Assembly: GCF_002443255.2 (NCBI RefSeq)
Contig: NW_019211454.1
Span: 37,359,877 to 37,423,876 of the forward strand
Source: Varroa destructor
Lineage: Eukaryota > Arthropoda > Arachnida > Mesostigmata > Varroidae
Direction: 5' to 3'
DNA: 64,000 bases
The translations under genes were made by a program, and so were the position numbers. This document shows positions 14,541-28,350 of this stretch, in pieces. Each line of letters opens with the position of its first letter. Within the stretch, counting starts at the first letter, position 1. The notes beneath the pieces are model-generated. The model searched no databases, was not told the origin of the DNA, and worked only from the letters and a program-made list of their open reading frames with translations.

Positions 14541-17500
14541 GCTAGTAGTCTGCAGAAGTCGCGCCGCGGTTTTTGTAAATAGTTCGTGATTTTCCATTAC
14601 CGCTATAGGCAAACACATGTACACATGTACACGGAAAATCATACATACGCATGACTCTGTGTGTTTGTGTATATTGTTGTTTATCCATAAACTTACTCTC
14701 GTATTTCTATTAGACACCATAGCTATCGGCTGTATTGATTTCCATTAAATCCACAAACGTCAACATCGATGAGCATCAGTCCGAGATGCCGCGTGCGTAA
14801 TCATGGCGCGTAACCAAGGCAATGATCATTTACGCAATAAACATTGTTGACAGAAATAAAATGAAGCGTCTAGCAATAAATAGCTTGTACATTTATACAG
14901 AACATAGGACACTTCAATAACATGGAATAGCGTTGGTGTTATTGTTATTATTTAGGTGGATTCACCGCTCGGCGTTTCAGGGCAAAGTAAACACAAGCGA
15001 CTGTCGGGTGGGCGTTGCATCAGGAAATTAAGACGAAACTCGCTCTTAACAGTAACTGTTTGACGATTTGAAGGGGGCGTATAACATAGATCATTGAATG
15101 GTTTGTATAGGCTCACCAGTGAGCTGGGTTCTACATGCAGGTATAATTTACACGCATTGAAAGTGCTTTCGATATGAATGAGCAGTACAAACGTGCAGAT
15201 CCTGTCATGCATTTGATGGTGTATCATGGGTCAATCATAGCTTACAACGTAAACCTGTGAGCCAAGTCGAATAGGCAAGACAAAACAACATAAACGTTTT
15301 TACATAAATGACTGCTGAGTATAATGAAGATGGTAACAACGACGACAATGCAAGCGTCAACAGCGTTTGAAGATGACGATCATGATGACGGTTATCCAGT
15401 TGATGTACCGCCTGCCTATTTAATGTTCGCTGCTATCGATAAGTAATGAAATTGACATTATTGTGGCATACGAACACATTGAAACTAGCTTATATATACA
15501 AAACATAACAGTAAACGCTACATGTAACAACAATAGAAAAAATCACGGTAATAACGAACTTCGCTCGCTGTGCACCGACCGATTTGACTATGACATTATG
15601 CTTAGAGATACTATACTCTACGAACAATCATTCCTAATAGCTAACTGCGATGACCAGTCTTTTATTAGTAGTATTACTAAGCGTGGACGCTTATTGGTAC
15701 CGACATTTTGAACCGCGAAATTCTAGCCGCTCGAGCTTAGTCTAAACACCACCTGCTAAGGCTGGATAAATAACGTACGCCCAATATATCGTTGGGTGTC
15801 AAGCGAGGTCGCAAACGCATTGCGTTCGGCGCTTGCCGCCCAGACTGCCGGCCTTTAACGTTCGCTCAGATGTATTGTTATGCAGTTGTCTTTTACCATA
15901 TCGACCGAGAGACCGGCTGTGCCGCTCGCCACAGCCGACCGTCGTTAACCTTGTATTTTATATAGAGGTCTTGTACACGCGTAATCGGCGACATCGTGGC
16001 TCGAGGAAGTCTGTCTGACCGAGCTAAATAGCGGCTATGAATGGTCGTGATGTATCTATGTACTACCGGTGCATTATGAAAGTTACGTCGCCAGCCTGGA
16101 ATCATCACAGTCACAGTCGGCAGCTGCCGTGACAGTGGCAAGATCATAATCAACAAACGAACGACTGACTGGGCGATTTATCAATACCTATTCGTTCGAC
16201 CTCCTGTAAATCTCACCCCCTCACACGGACCGTACCAGGAACAAAAAATGCCTGACGCCGAAGTTGGGACGACGGTCCTGTTACGGGCATTGCTGTTGGG
16301 TCTGGTATAGATTCGCCAGTTCGGGTTGCTTGGCCCAGTGGTTCGTCCAGTCGGCGAAGTATGATACATTTAATTAATTGCTGTTGCTGCCCTTGCTTGC
16401 GAAGCTTTCTATCCCCTAGTTAGGACAACTGTACTGGTACTTGTTATATTGTTATGAACGACGTCGTAATTGTCGTTGTGTTCAGCACCTTTTCTAGGAA
16501 TCGTAGCATTGGAAGCTCTAATCAATGCGACAGTGAGAATGTTTTGTTATCAGCTGTGCCCGTCTTTCTGCCAGGCCCCATTGTACCTGGGCTAATTTAA
16601 CGAGCAAGTGGCACCGTCTGCCCTACCTGACCGACAGCCGGCACCGATCGAAAATCGTGCCCCAACTCCATGCAGATCAGCCGAATGCTATGCCCGCTTT
16701 GGTAATTTTAAAAAATACAAGACTACCGAACACTTGCAACACAATACGAGCCGATCCATAGAGTTTTCATTAATATTACAATTTAACTTGTAATTTAGCT
16801 TAATTGTAGTTCTCGTGAGAAAAACGCAGCTGTAAAAACTGAAGACGGCTGAAAGATTTAGAAAAGATCGACGTAAGAGGTACCGCTTCTGTCATGTTCA
16901 TCATCTGCCGACATTTAATGGTTCGTGTGTCATAGACAGTAAATTATTGGAAAAATATAATTTTTACATATATAAAGAATTATTTTGAGTTCACTTAAAG
17001 ATTTTTGGTTTTTTTTTTTCGTTAGCTGAAAGGATTACACGTATCGAGGGAGTAATCGTTATATTGTCTCCATAAGGTCGTTTATTAGATTTCGACTGGT
17101 TTCGCGGAAGCGCTATAAAGTCTTACTTTCGCCAAATGGATAAGTTGTGCTTTCCCATCTAAACTAGGCACTTATTAGAATATACTTCGATTCCATAGCC
17201 AATAATAACAGCCGCCTTTACCCGTCGGTGCTAGGATCTCGCCTTTTCCCACCTGAACTGTACAATGGCTTCTATCTTTCTACCAGGAATGTTTTGTGCG
17301 CGCGCCAGATTGAAATAAGTGAAACAGGCGGCAGACGCACCGGATAGTCTGAGAATGGCAATCCTGATAGCATTCACGTGTTGCAAGGCTGCTTTAGCGC
17401 GTGTTTGGCATCTAAAGGCAGCTGCCCTGAAAAGATAAACTAAATACTTAATTCGATTTCTCTGCTCGGGGCATATAAGATTTGTGCTACCGTTAGCACC

Positions 17501-20500
17501 TTTCTTTTATACTTAGATACGGTTTCCTGTTCAGAAGAGAACAGCTTAATAAGCAAGAGAAAGGTGACAAAGCACAAGTTGGTAAATAATTATGCTAAAG
17601 CACATGAGTATTTTGTGATTCTTACGGAACGCCAAATCCAGATATAATGCAACAGTGTCTTTAGTGGAGGTAGACAGATCTATACAGAAGAACGCCCCTA
17701 CACGCTGACGTTACATGATCGCCTTGACGGAAAGGAACATATGCTTTCAAACCTGACGTCCATGCTAGCTTTTAACCGAGGCTCGTCTGTCAGAACGTGC
17801 GGATTGCTACAATCTGTCGGAGATCAGAAATTTATCATATTGGCAAAAATGGCTTTGGACAAATATGACTAATTTAACTAAGATGGAAATAGCTTGAACC
17901 ATTCATTACATTGACAATCTCCAATGGACGAAACAATACGGACAGTGATAGTTCAAAAAGACTGTGTAAATATATTATCAGTTACGCCGTAAATACACAT
18001 CACTAGCACGGATATGGAACAACTAAACCTACTTGCTACCATTATTTACTGAAATAAGTAAAAGGCGCGACAGCAGCGTCTCTGAAGCTTGACTAAGCCC
18101 ACCTTCAAGTAGATCTAGTAATAACTCGGGACAGCTAAAGCTCTTTCTCGAAGCAAGCTCTTCATCACTCCGAGTCTAGCCACTGATTAGATCTCTCTTT
18201 AGGCTATCTGCAATAATCAATCAATCGATCCCTCCTAAAAACAACACTGACAGTGACGATTGGTGAAACGCTACGGCCGAAAAAGTACTACAAATTAATT
18301 ATTACTGATCTTTAAACTTCCGATAGTTTGACCATGCTTGTGTACTCATTTATCGGATATTTAACAAGACACAGAAGTGTTTGTGATTGCGTGCTTGGCC
18401 GAGATTCGGCAGGAAAAGTTAATTGTTGCATTGTAACTTTTGGCGACCTTTAGCTGTTTTTCGGCATCAAAATATATTTGACTGGCGACACGCTACAACT
18501 CTCTGTCCAACCAACGATTTTTCAATGGGCAGCTTTGCCCCGTCCAACTACCGTCTTTCGTTCGTTCTTCCTCCATCGTTGGAGACAGAGTGTTTTTCCT
18601 TTCTTCTTTCTTATCATAGTCTTGGTCTCGCTCAAGTATTCTATCAGGCTGGTTACTTGATTACTGACGAGCAACTAATGTCGGATCATTACTGCCGCTC
18701 TTCCATAATTTTACGCCGTGTTCGTCTACGGCGACTTCTGCAAACGGTCTGAATCGCGCGGTCGTCATTCGTTCACTGAACAAACGGTGAGCACAATGTA
18801 ACAAGTAGAAACTAGTCCCTTTATACCGCCGGATCAGACGGTTGGGGAGAAAAAACTGTTAGAAATGGGCATGTAATAAGCATCTGATATTATTTGTAGC
18901 TGCGACTGAAGGGCCGACCGCCTAGCTAATCAAATTTAGTCAGTCTGGTTACAACAACATCTATGCGACACATTATGAAGATGTACGCGCTTAAGTATTT
19001 TATAAAATATTGCTCACGACTCACTCTGTATACTTTAGGTCTAATCTGTTCCTATAATTATAAATATAAACAAGTATTTAATAGCAAAGCGAAGGGTGCT
19101 GCCATCAGAGTCACTCCAGAAGCCTAGGTAGATACTATACATTATATGTATGACACAAGGTGCGTCTTATGTCGTCTGATATGAATACGGCATAATTCTT
19201 ATGACGTTTCGTCCTGACCCCTAAGCAGCTGCTTCCAATAGTTTAGTTGTTGTCAACGCCTAGGGTTACCTAGCATGATATTTGGTGTCGCTTGTGAACT
19301 GGAGTAAGCTATAAATCATAGTTAGCCCGAACAGAGCAGTGTACTGAAGGCTAAATGCTTTTCTTTTTGAGCGTTGTACACGTACAACGGTTTTTGGAAG
19401 GTCAAGTCGACTTAATCGGCGACGGGTTTGTTTTTCTGTCTCGGCGCATTTTTCTTACTGTGAAGTTTTTTCCCGGAAAGCGTCGTTATTTTTGATGACG
19501 CGATGCAAAGTATACGATTTGTGGCACTAAAAACAACCAAACCTTCTCGGAACCTGATGGTAACAACCATCCGAAACGCGAAATTGAAAACCGGACACAT
19601 TGGCTTGTTTATTTCTATCTAATTTTTTTGATCGACTCACCTACAGTGAATTTCTATCGATGCACTGTTTAGTAAATATTTTAACTATTTGTTTTCTTCT
19701 CTAATCTGAGAAAGCTACTACGTATTAATAACAGTCAAAAATCTGGTGATTAAATTATTCTATGACAGGTAAGTAGGTGCCTATTCTATGATAGATGTGT
19801 ATACAAGAGCGGAAAATAACAAACATACCGGATCATATGTATAGGCCGGTGTTCGTAAGGAAGTAAAGTCTACCCTAGTAGTTGTTTTGGACGTCACTTT
19901 GAATGTATAATGAGCAAGGGAACATGGTTGGCAATCGAAATCGAAGCTACTATTATTATATGCTTGCTTCGTTTGTGCCTAGAAAAGATACATAGGCTAT
20001 TCAAGTTATCCCTTGAAGCAAGAAGTACCTCTCACGATATCATGACGCCATATTGCCTGACTTATAATTAGCAAGGCATTTCAATGAAAAAATCATGGCC
20101 TATGCGGAGCAAAGCAGACGACCATGCATCAATATGGCACAGATCTGTCCAAATCCAATCAAAATTCTGTTCGAGTATCCGTTTCCTGTCGCTTTAAATC
20201 GTACTGCCAGTTGGCGCTTAGAAGATGCAGTTATAATGTATAATTGGTGCGTTAGGTAGAACTTATGCTGCAGTATACGAGTAAATCTATTTAACTTCAC
20301 CTACAGCCATAAAGGCAGATGTAGTCTTTGTCGAACTTTTTATGTTATTTAAATTTTCTTACTGCTCGCACCATTCGATTGAAGTGGAACTCTAGATTTG
20401 AAGAACTGAGCACTCTTAGTCCGTTTAGCACCGTTTTAATCTTAGGTGAATGTCGTTTAACCCTACAAGTACGCGTCAAACGTTTATCAACAGGGAAAGC

Positions 20501-20823
20501 GATGGAAAATGTATTAGAAAAGCGCCGTATGTATGGTAGGATATTCTCGTATAATATATATCACAAAATTGAGCTTGTCGTACAACATAAACTTGCTTGT
20601 TGTAGATTGGGTCATTGTTTAGGTGCGGCTTTAACGCATAGCCTTACGTGTATATGCCAGAGAGAAACCAACGAATACCCGAACTTCAGTGTGTAGACAT
20701 CTACAAACCGATGGTGTGTCCTTAACCTCGTTTCCTCTCCTTGCTGCACTTTAAAGGTTAGGGCGTATTCAGGCCAAAGCCTGTAACCCCTGACTCATAT
20801 CTTTCTGTTCTTTTTCCCCCTAG

Positions 20824-20944
20824 AAATTGTTACCTAGAGGAGCACTACGTTATATACGACCGGGCGTCATATACGACCACGAACTGCAGCGCCGAAAGGA
20901 CACGTTACGCCCTCGTAGGCTCATTACTCTGTATCATTCGCTGA
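20824..20944 (+). CDS. Candidate terminal exon with strong acceptor
   Basis: A long pyrimidine tract (TCTTTCTGTTCTTTTTCCCC) and CTAG lead into 39 open codons reading NCYLEEHYVIYDRASYTTTN, then TGA. No partner exon was placed. A second frame through the same exon is also open (61 codons), so the reading is uncertain. Confidence 0.18.
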
Positions 20945-21470
20945 GTCACTCACCTCTCTTCCTCCCTTTCTCCGATCAGACTACGTTCCTCACCGAAGTC
21001 GTGTACAGCTGAGTCACGCTCGTTGGCGTGCTGTGGCGTGTTTACGAAAACGTGTCTAGTATCGTAAGGTTTGGATGCCAGGGTGTCGGACCGTGTGTCT
21101 GACTGGTCCATTAGCTTTTCTATGTGTAAGGTGGGTTGAAAGCGGTTAGAAGAGACGTTGCCAATAGTTGGAGAGGCTGCTTTCAGTAAGCGGCAGTTTG
21201 CTACAAAATACGGACGTACAAACAGGCGGACGATGGAACAGCACACTGGAAGCATAATAGAACCACGTATTGCGCGTAAATAGTTTTCCGACAGTTTTAC
21301 AAGCTGGTCGTGAGTGGAAAATGACCATTGGCTAAAACTCACTCTACAAACGAATGTGACTCGATAAGTGAAAGGCGTAAATCTAATAATTTATAAGTAA
21401 AAGCTGTTTACGGTTGTCGTAAACATTTATTGTGTGTGACGACTATGCCCCTACGTACATCTGTATCAAT

Positions 21471-21662
21471 TCAGTCGGATGTGCGTATCTGCTGCGGACG
21501 TGATGACACAACAGCTGTACGGTTGGCCATTCCCTTTGTAATGAACAAGCCGTCTGTGGCAACGACGACGACATAGTTGATCATAAAGTTAGAACAGTAT
21601 TTCTGGCCGATTAATAATTTGTTCAGTGTCCGATATTCGCTGAACGCGGCGGGACTAATCAT
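21471..21662 (-). mobile_element. Possible BEL/Pao-type aspartic protease fragment
   Basis: The - strand frame reads NKLLIGQKYCSNFMINYVVV followed by VATDGLFIT. This resembles the LIGxDYY...(I/V)...G...T block of BEL/Pao peptidase A17 regions. The - frames immediately upstream, to 22002, overlap in other phases, which fits a frame-shifted remnant. Similarity is short and the catalytic DSG is not seen, so this is weak. Confidence 0.25.
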
Positions 21663-23096
21663 CTGACAGAAATATCAAGTGAAATACGAGCGAAAACGAC
21701 TTCGTTCTCAAAGTTACCAACGGTTCTTGACACGTACAGCGATGACGGTCGGGATGCCACTTCTGCCGACCCTTCTACTGCAAGCGTCATCAAGTCAAAT
21801 GGTTGACTGCTATGGCGTGTCACGTCCAGTTGATTTCTGAATGATGAGGAAATAAGCACTCAACTACGTATAGAGCGACGCAATCTGACGGGACGAGTTG
21901 TATCGCATCAAGGTGCTGAATTTCTGCGTGAGTCGCTGGCCAATCTGGAGGTGCGTATTGACAGAGGACTTTATGGTCGTCGCTTGTCGCTCCGTTTAGC
22001 AACGAATCAGCCTATGTTGGTAAGTGATTCGACGTAGTTATTAATGTTTACGCTTGTCCCATGTTGACAGACAACTAAGATATCGATATCGTGCATAGCT
22101 AATGTTGCTTCTGTCCAAAACAAACAAAAAAAAAAAGTAGAACTGCACATTCTAGTATAATAGGAACTCTTTTATGTTATAGCGTTAGCATGAATTTTGT
22201 TTGAGTAGTTCGGTGGCGAACAGGGCTTTGACGAAAAAAGAGCTCATCTACTATGGGTTGTGGTTTTTCACTGGAAGTTCGAGCTGAGCTCTTAAGACTT
22301 TCCACCGGGTCCAGCATCAGCGACGGCCGACTACGGCTTCAATGACTTTGTTCGGTAGCTCAGAGCTAGTTTTCTTGTCTTCCCCTAGATAATCGTGGTC
22401 ACTTGTTCTCTGTTAAGCTAAGATGGTTGCCGGTTGCTCCATGGGCAGGTGCACTGTGTTGGGGTGAAAATGAAATAAACAGTGGGCGAAATGCTGCATC
22501 GTGAAGCAATTGCCTAGGGCATTCATGCATGCAAAACGTTAGACGCACTCGCGACTCGTGGAGACGCTTTCCCTCGGAAGAGACTTGAGCGAAAAATGAA
22601 CTGAAGCTGAGGAGAAAACTAGGGACATCCATAATGTGAGAGGCAGGCAACTGACATCCTGACTGAGAGCTTTACGATGTCGCCATGTTGGGCGGTTGAA
22701 AGCGCCTATTTCAGGTGTCAAGACTAAAGCATCCATCGACCAAATGCTTGCTTCGTTGGTTGGTCGATTGGGCGGCTCGCGGCCTTATCTTTCGTTGCGT
22801 TTTGGCCTATTCGGTCACCCTTGCGAACGGCACAAGAAGGTCGTCTAATAAAAATGGTCATGATTCTGAGCAGATAGATACACAATAACGAATAGGAAGA
22901 AAACTTGTTCCATGGTCTGCGCGGCAGAACATCGCGACGACAACAGAAACAGATCAGTTGTTGTTTACTTACTGCAACTTCCATGAGGTATCCCGCCAAA
23001 CATAATGGAACGCATTTGTTGTTCGAGCCTATATCTGGTGTGCAGGTGAGCTTCGTCCGCATATACCGCCGCTATGTGTAAACATTCAGTACTACA

Positions 23097-23118
23097 ATAT
23101 ATATATATATATATATAA
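23097..23118. repeat. (AT)n microsatellite
   Basis: Dinucleotide run in non-coding DNA. A shorter one follows at about 23231-23246. Confidence 0.9.
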
Positions 23119-24227
23119 TAAATACGAAGCGAGCATATACGCAGCGAATCGAGCGGCAGCCTAAAGTCGCATAACATAGAATCCGCGTTGATCATACACT
23201 TTGATATGACGCACGGTTGTAGCAGTGAAATATCTATATATATATAGACTTGTTGACAGAATATGTACGTCTGTGTTTTTGAGATATTAATCAAATTAAG
23301 TCATATATATAAAAAATTGATTTCAGACAAAATAATTTGCTAGTCACTGACATTTTCCTCGGTTATCCTAGGGTAGTCGTCGTCAAAAAATCACTGTTTT
23401 TTGGCATTGTTGTGCTTGGAGTCAAGACCGCGTTCGATAACAAGCCCACTCTTCTAAATACTAATTAATATTGTCCCGCATGTCTACCATGAATGAACCA
23501 TTTGGCATATAGTTCTGGAGATCTGATACGAAGCAGCAAATTGGGAATTGCTAAATATGTGCACGTCAATGAAACACATTTATCTGGAACTAATAGATAT
23601 ACCAGCGGAACTAAAGTAGTATCCGCTGTTTTTGTTATCAACTCGAGACGCTAAATTCTGATCCAAAATATAATAGGTAATAAAATCTGGGCTAAATGAC
23701 TGAACCCATTCATCTAGATATAGCGAGAAGTCAATTGTAGCAGATTAGTTGCCAGTCGTATTAGGATTCTGCGTACAGAAATAATAATATTATAAAGTAA
23801 TAACTTTTAAAAATCGTAATAGACGAGGAAACACGGGACATGGTACACGACACTACGTCACAAAAAAAGTAGCCCATAATTTACATATAACAATGATAGT
23901 CTTAATAAACTGGATGCACTATCCGACCCAGCTACCGAAGCAGATCTGAAACGAAGCTACTGTGGCCGCCATCGTTGGCTTTGGTATTGGCACTGCTAGC
24001 GTCGGAGCAAACCAGTCTGATAGACGGATGGTATGATCGCGGACAGAACCGTTTCCGAGCGGATGACGAATGGCTCCCAGTCGTTTACAGTGATCGCAGT
24101 TGCTTTTGATGGAACGGTGTGTCGAAGTCGAGAGCCAGAAAGGAACGGTGCGTCAGTCGTCACGCTTCATTCAAAAAGTGGCCATTTTTTTTCTCTCGTT
24201 TTCATCGTACTGCAGTGGTCGACGCCA

Positions 24228-24645
24228 TTACGTGTGCCGCTGCCGGCGTGCCGCTTTAGTACTCGAGGTCATTGACATTAGCACTCGGCCGGCTGCATCG
24301 CGAACTCGAGCTAGCTGATCGCAGATTGAGTCAGCAAATGGAACGGGATTGTTGTAGCTTCGACGAAAGCAGGTGAAATAACTAAGGGAAACGTAATTCA
24401 TGGAAGTAGAATTGAAGGAGTCCAATACGATAGGGAAAAGGAGCAGCACTGGCAAGTTGCTGAACACAATGTTGCCTTTCCGAACCAATAGGCCACTGCC
24501 AGCCAAATAAAGAAGCTGTCGGCCGTTGGCAATGAAATATCGTGCGAAGATCAGGAACAAATCAAGCGAGCCGTAGACCCGCTTGAGTGGACGTTCGTAG
24601 CCCACCACCGTATCGTTACGATGTTTATTTACGGTACCTAATGTC
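24228..24645 (-). CDS. Unrecognised long - strand frame, hydrophobic
   Basis: About 139 open codons after a CCGCTAG acceptor. It reads ERPLKRVYGSLDLFLIFARY, then hydrophobic stretches such as NLPVLLLFPIVLD, and ends with a basic tail. It could be an exon of a membrane protein. However, the + strand across part of the same DNA is also protein-like (GNVIHGSRIEGVQYDREKEQ), which argues for chance. Confidence 0.15.
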
Positions 24646-26049
24646 CACTAGCGGCAAAGGTCCGACAAATATATACATCGACTCTGACATAAAAATGTAT
24701 ATGTATGTACTTATGAATGTATATGTATGGCAGTTTATTTGCTACTTTTGTCAACGTCCGTCCCTCCATTTATGGCAAATATTACAGATTATCGCCTGCT
24801 GCTGCAGCCACCTCTTTTGTCACCACGATTCTTTAAAATGGCGAAAAGTAACACCAACAAAAAACAGCAAATAACTATAAAAAAAAATGCAAACAACTGA
24901 ATCCTTTTTATGCTCCTCTTCATAGTCATACAAGCATAATTGGCTATGACAAATACTCAAAAGTAAATTTGGTTGAGGCAAATATTTACCGGAATTTTAT
25001 TTGTACGATTTCAAATGCCAAAAGCTAAAGACTTTTTTTGCGAACGCAACAGGAAAAAAGATACAATATCTCGATTGCAAGACCAACAGGACCAGTTCCA
25101 AGGTGTTATGTACCTATGACGGATCCTGCAACTTGCCTCGTCTGAATACAAGGACAAATGAGCGAAGATTAATCGCATCAGCGAAGGTATCACTTTGTTA
25201 TTGATGCGTTTCTACCAAGACACATGACAGAGACAAATTCTACGTCCTGTATTGCCTTTGTGCGTCCTATCAGACGGCTGGCCCAACGCGAATGTCCGTT
25301 CCGCACAATGTGTTCCTAAAATTAGCAGGCCAATATGTCAGCCACTAAGCTGTCGTTACCTACATGTAAAATGCACGGATGCATCTCGAAAGAGGAAAGT
25401 TTACTTACTAATTGTTGTTGCTTCGTAACTTTTAAGATCATCAGAGCCATACAAAATAATCTAAACAAAGTTGCTGTGTTGAATAATTCGGTCAGAGTTA
25501 TATTACTTAATCAGAATAAGTGGGAATCAACTTATTATCTACAGTTTGCGCACCAACACGACACGATATAATATTATTATCGTAACGTCTTACTTTAAAA
25601 TATGCATTCGACAATCAGAAACAATCAATAAAAGTAACGGGAAAGTCCGCGTACCTAGCAAATATGAGTTTTCATAGGGTTATGCATTGTAAGCTTTGCG
25701 CATTTTATCTTTAGGTTTATAGATCGATTTATCCCAGGCCGTATCTGTTCATTCCAGCAGAACAGATCGAAAGACCGATCTTGAAGGGCTGTTTACGTAC
25801 GGGCAGAAAAAACATTATACAAAGAAACACGTTGGTATTTTCGACTCTGTAACCGGTCTAAACTAATCTCGATAGATCGTCATGAGCCTTTCAATTCAAC
25901 AGCGCCATTATTTTTTTTACAAAAGACGCAAGTTTCTCTGTAATCCCGTGAGGTCTGTGTATCAAATAAGAATCTTCATACCTTTCATCATACTTCGTAC
26001 ACCAGTATGCCCGCTCCCTCACAATAGGAGGTGTCCACCAGCAAATTCG

Positions 26050-26760
26050 AGAAATTTCCTATTGAGAGTTATATTTAAAAGAAAAGACGAGCCGCATCAC
26101 CCATCTCTATGGAAGGCAATTCTGAGAAGAAGTTACCACTACTACAAGCTTCTGGCGTATCTTATCAAACGCCGGCTGATGCGGTTCTTGGAAGGCTGTC
26201 TCTGTATCTCAGCTGAATAGCGCAATTCTGCTCAGGACAATCCATCCTGACGCCGTTCGACATGTTGCTTTAGAAGGTATGCCGTATTAGTCACAGAACA
26301 GAGCTTTTTGTTGTATTCGCGGGATGCAGGTCAGCGTTTGGTATGACTCTAAAAAAGCATTTTAACAAAGGTTGCCAGATTCGGTGTACACTTTGTCAGG
26401 CCTATGCACCAAGAGAATTCGCTTGGTACAGATAATGGAATAATTCGGTTAAAATCGTCCGGCAACTAACTGGCGTGCCACAGGATGATTATATTATGGC
26501 CATTGCTGTTCTCGCTGCTGCAGAACGATTTACCATTTCTAGTTCAGAACCCGGCGTGTCAGGTAATAGCGCTGTTTTATGTTGATGACCATGTGATTTT
26601 TGGAAGCAGATTAAGCAAGCTCTAACTGGGCTGATACTGCACGCGGAAGAGAGTGAATTGTGTATCAACGTCGACTGGACAGATGCCGTCCGCTCGAAAA
26701 CCGCTTTGCTACATCCGATACACTGCACCTAGACCTCAAAATGTGTGAACGCCTTCAACA
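26050..26760 (+). mobile_element. Decayed non-LTR (LINE) reverse transcriptase
   Basis: Reverse transcriptase motifs occur in the right order and spacing but in shifted frames. KDEPHHPSLWK then YKLLAYLIKRRL (YKLL at 26143) matches the ..d.snWRPI...YKLl...RL block. VWYDSKKAF (26330-26362) is motif A, with its next codon now TAA. TGVPQ (26469-26483) and, after a frame change, PLLFSLLQNDLPFL (from 26500) form motif B. ALFYVDDHVIFGS (YVDD at 26578-26589) is the catalytic motif C, normally YADD. QALTGLILHAEESELCINVD follows like the L...N...KT region. Stops and frameshifts show it is dead. A thumb-like stretch may continue to about 27020. Clade not assigned (L1/Tx1-like by the first motif). No ORF1, endonuclease or tail recognised. 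Confidence 0.75.
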
Positions 26761-28139
26761 ATTGAACCTCAACAGGGTGCTTTACAGACGATGTACCGAA
26801 AACGAATGATGCAAATTGGACTGACTGTGCTTAAAATAAAAATGGTGCGGGTTGCTTCATACGGAATCTGGATGCTCCTCTCGCCAATACAATCTAAAGA
26901 ATTTTACTGAATTAAGCTTGGGTTCTTACGCGGGCCATTAGACTATATCGCCCATCGTTCGATAAATACGTGTATCTTCTAAACGACACACTGCTATTTA
27001 TAGTGAATCTAAAATGCAGGTTCAAACTCCTTGCTACTTCTGCCCACCTGGAGTTCATTAGCACATGGGAGAGAAAAAAGGCAAAGAAAGATTCCGACTA
27101 TTGCAAAGTGGGAACGGTAATTAAGGAAACTTGGTTACACAGTAACACGTTTTACGGTATATAGGTTTTATCACAGATTCTCTGAATTTTTACTTGCCGG
27201 CTGCTATGTATATGTATGCAAGATGTGGTGCAATACGCCCCATTGATCACGTAACATCATGTGCCGCGGTATTTTCGCTGGGCAGTTTCTCTCATTGAGC
27301 ACACCAATCATATAAGCTTTTTAAATGTTTAGGTTATATATAAAAATATAAAAATATAAAAATTTACTCTAAATTCTAGATTCTGAAATTTCGAATTTCG
27401 AGTCCATACGTTTACATACGTTAAACGTACTATCATAAACACAAACGATCTGGAAATATGTCATTTAAACTATATTAACTCCCTCAGCCGACCACTTATT
27501 CAATAGCTAGCCTTAATCTAGCTTATTCTAGGTAAAAACAAATATGGCAGCTAATTTTACGAGAGCTTCCAGAGCTATTCTGATCCATGTCTTTTTACGT
27601 GTACCAGTAATAGATTTATATAGCTTATGTAGGAATCTGGGCGAAGAAAACTTATGCCGGTTTTCACCAAGTATTTTTTGGCAAAAATGAACCACGATAC
27701 CACAAGTACAATTTTGATCTTGTAATTTTCTGTCTTTCAGACACGTTTGTTAATTTTTTTTATGATCACGGTTGATTCACAATACGAAACACTTTTCAGT
27801 ATTTTTTCTTGCCTAATTCTTTAATTTCCGGATGGCAGAATAGTCACAGTCGGACAGCTATTTAGCCTATAGCACACTTTTGACGGAGAGAAATCATACC
27901 TATAAACGTAGCGTCAAGTAGACTACTAAGTGAGCGGATAATGACAGTAATAGTTTTTTTTTTTGGTAAGGAAGAAGTGCTTACGATGGCAAGCGTTATA
28001 TACCAACAATTATAGACATGAACCTGTTGGTCGGACTGAAGCTTCAAGGATCTAAATTAACACTAAAGCCTTGTCTGACTTCGTGTGGAGGCAGACGGAA
28101 GCTCAGGATAAGGGTGGGGAATCGGGATTTTTGAACTTT

Positions 28140-28350
28140 TTATTGAAGTGACTGACATTCTGCATGAACGGCGCTAGCGCCGTCGGTGAAATAAGGCCGT
28201 CGAAGGGAGGGCTTCCCCTCCAGCGATGCAAAGCGCGCCACCGTGCTGCTTTCATTAACAGAGTAACTGCTGCTTGATACGTTTCGTTCCTCTTCAGAGG
28301 CCGGACTCATGTTGGAATATGGAAAAAATAAATTAGGCGTCACTGAACGA
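28140..28350 (-). CDS. Candidate terminal coding exon, Ser-rich tail
   Basis: Partial and not recognised. A strong - strand acceptor (CTTGCTTTTACAG) precedes 70 open codons ending in CAATAAAAAG, where the stop TAA overlaps a poly(A) signal AATAAA. The reading is a hydrophilic tail (for example SPASEEERNVSSSSYSVNES) and is noticeably more GC-rich than its flanks. The exon needs a phase-2 upstream exon, which I could not place among the - strand frames to the right. It could be the last exon of a membrane-protein gene or a chance frame. Confidence 0.3.

Larger units (their letters stand above)
8001..20823. other. Non-coding stretch
   Basis: Microsatellites ((TA)n at 11977-11992, (CTG)5 at 12744-12759, TTATCG x3 at about 13777-13795) and short unrelated frames. 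GC-richer patches at about 15820-16000 and 16180-16370 have no recognised product. No tRNA, rRNA or clear exon chain seen. Confidence 0.5.
20945..26049. other. Non-coding stretch with weak TE and exon candidates
   Basis: Holds the possible BEL/Pao scrap (21471-21662) and the unassigned frame at 24228-24645. Otherwise TA-rich DNA (23097-23320) and short frames. The part just left of the reverse transcriptase shows no endonuclease motifs that I can recognise. Confidence 0.45.

Noticed and set aside
14451..14720. - strand frame with a poly-Asp run
   Set aside because: The Asp run is the (CGT)n microsatellite read backwards; the rest has no coding sign.
18423..18752. 109-codon + frame
   Set aside because: No recognisable motif, no supporting splice chain, and within the chance range for frame length.
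20950..21342. 130-codon - frame overlapping the exon candidate at 20824
   Set aside because: Charged, low-complexity end (GEREEER from a CTCTTCC-rich tract) and no family match; treated as chance.
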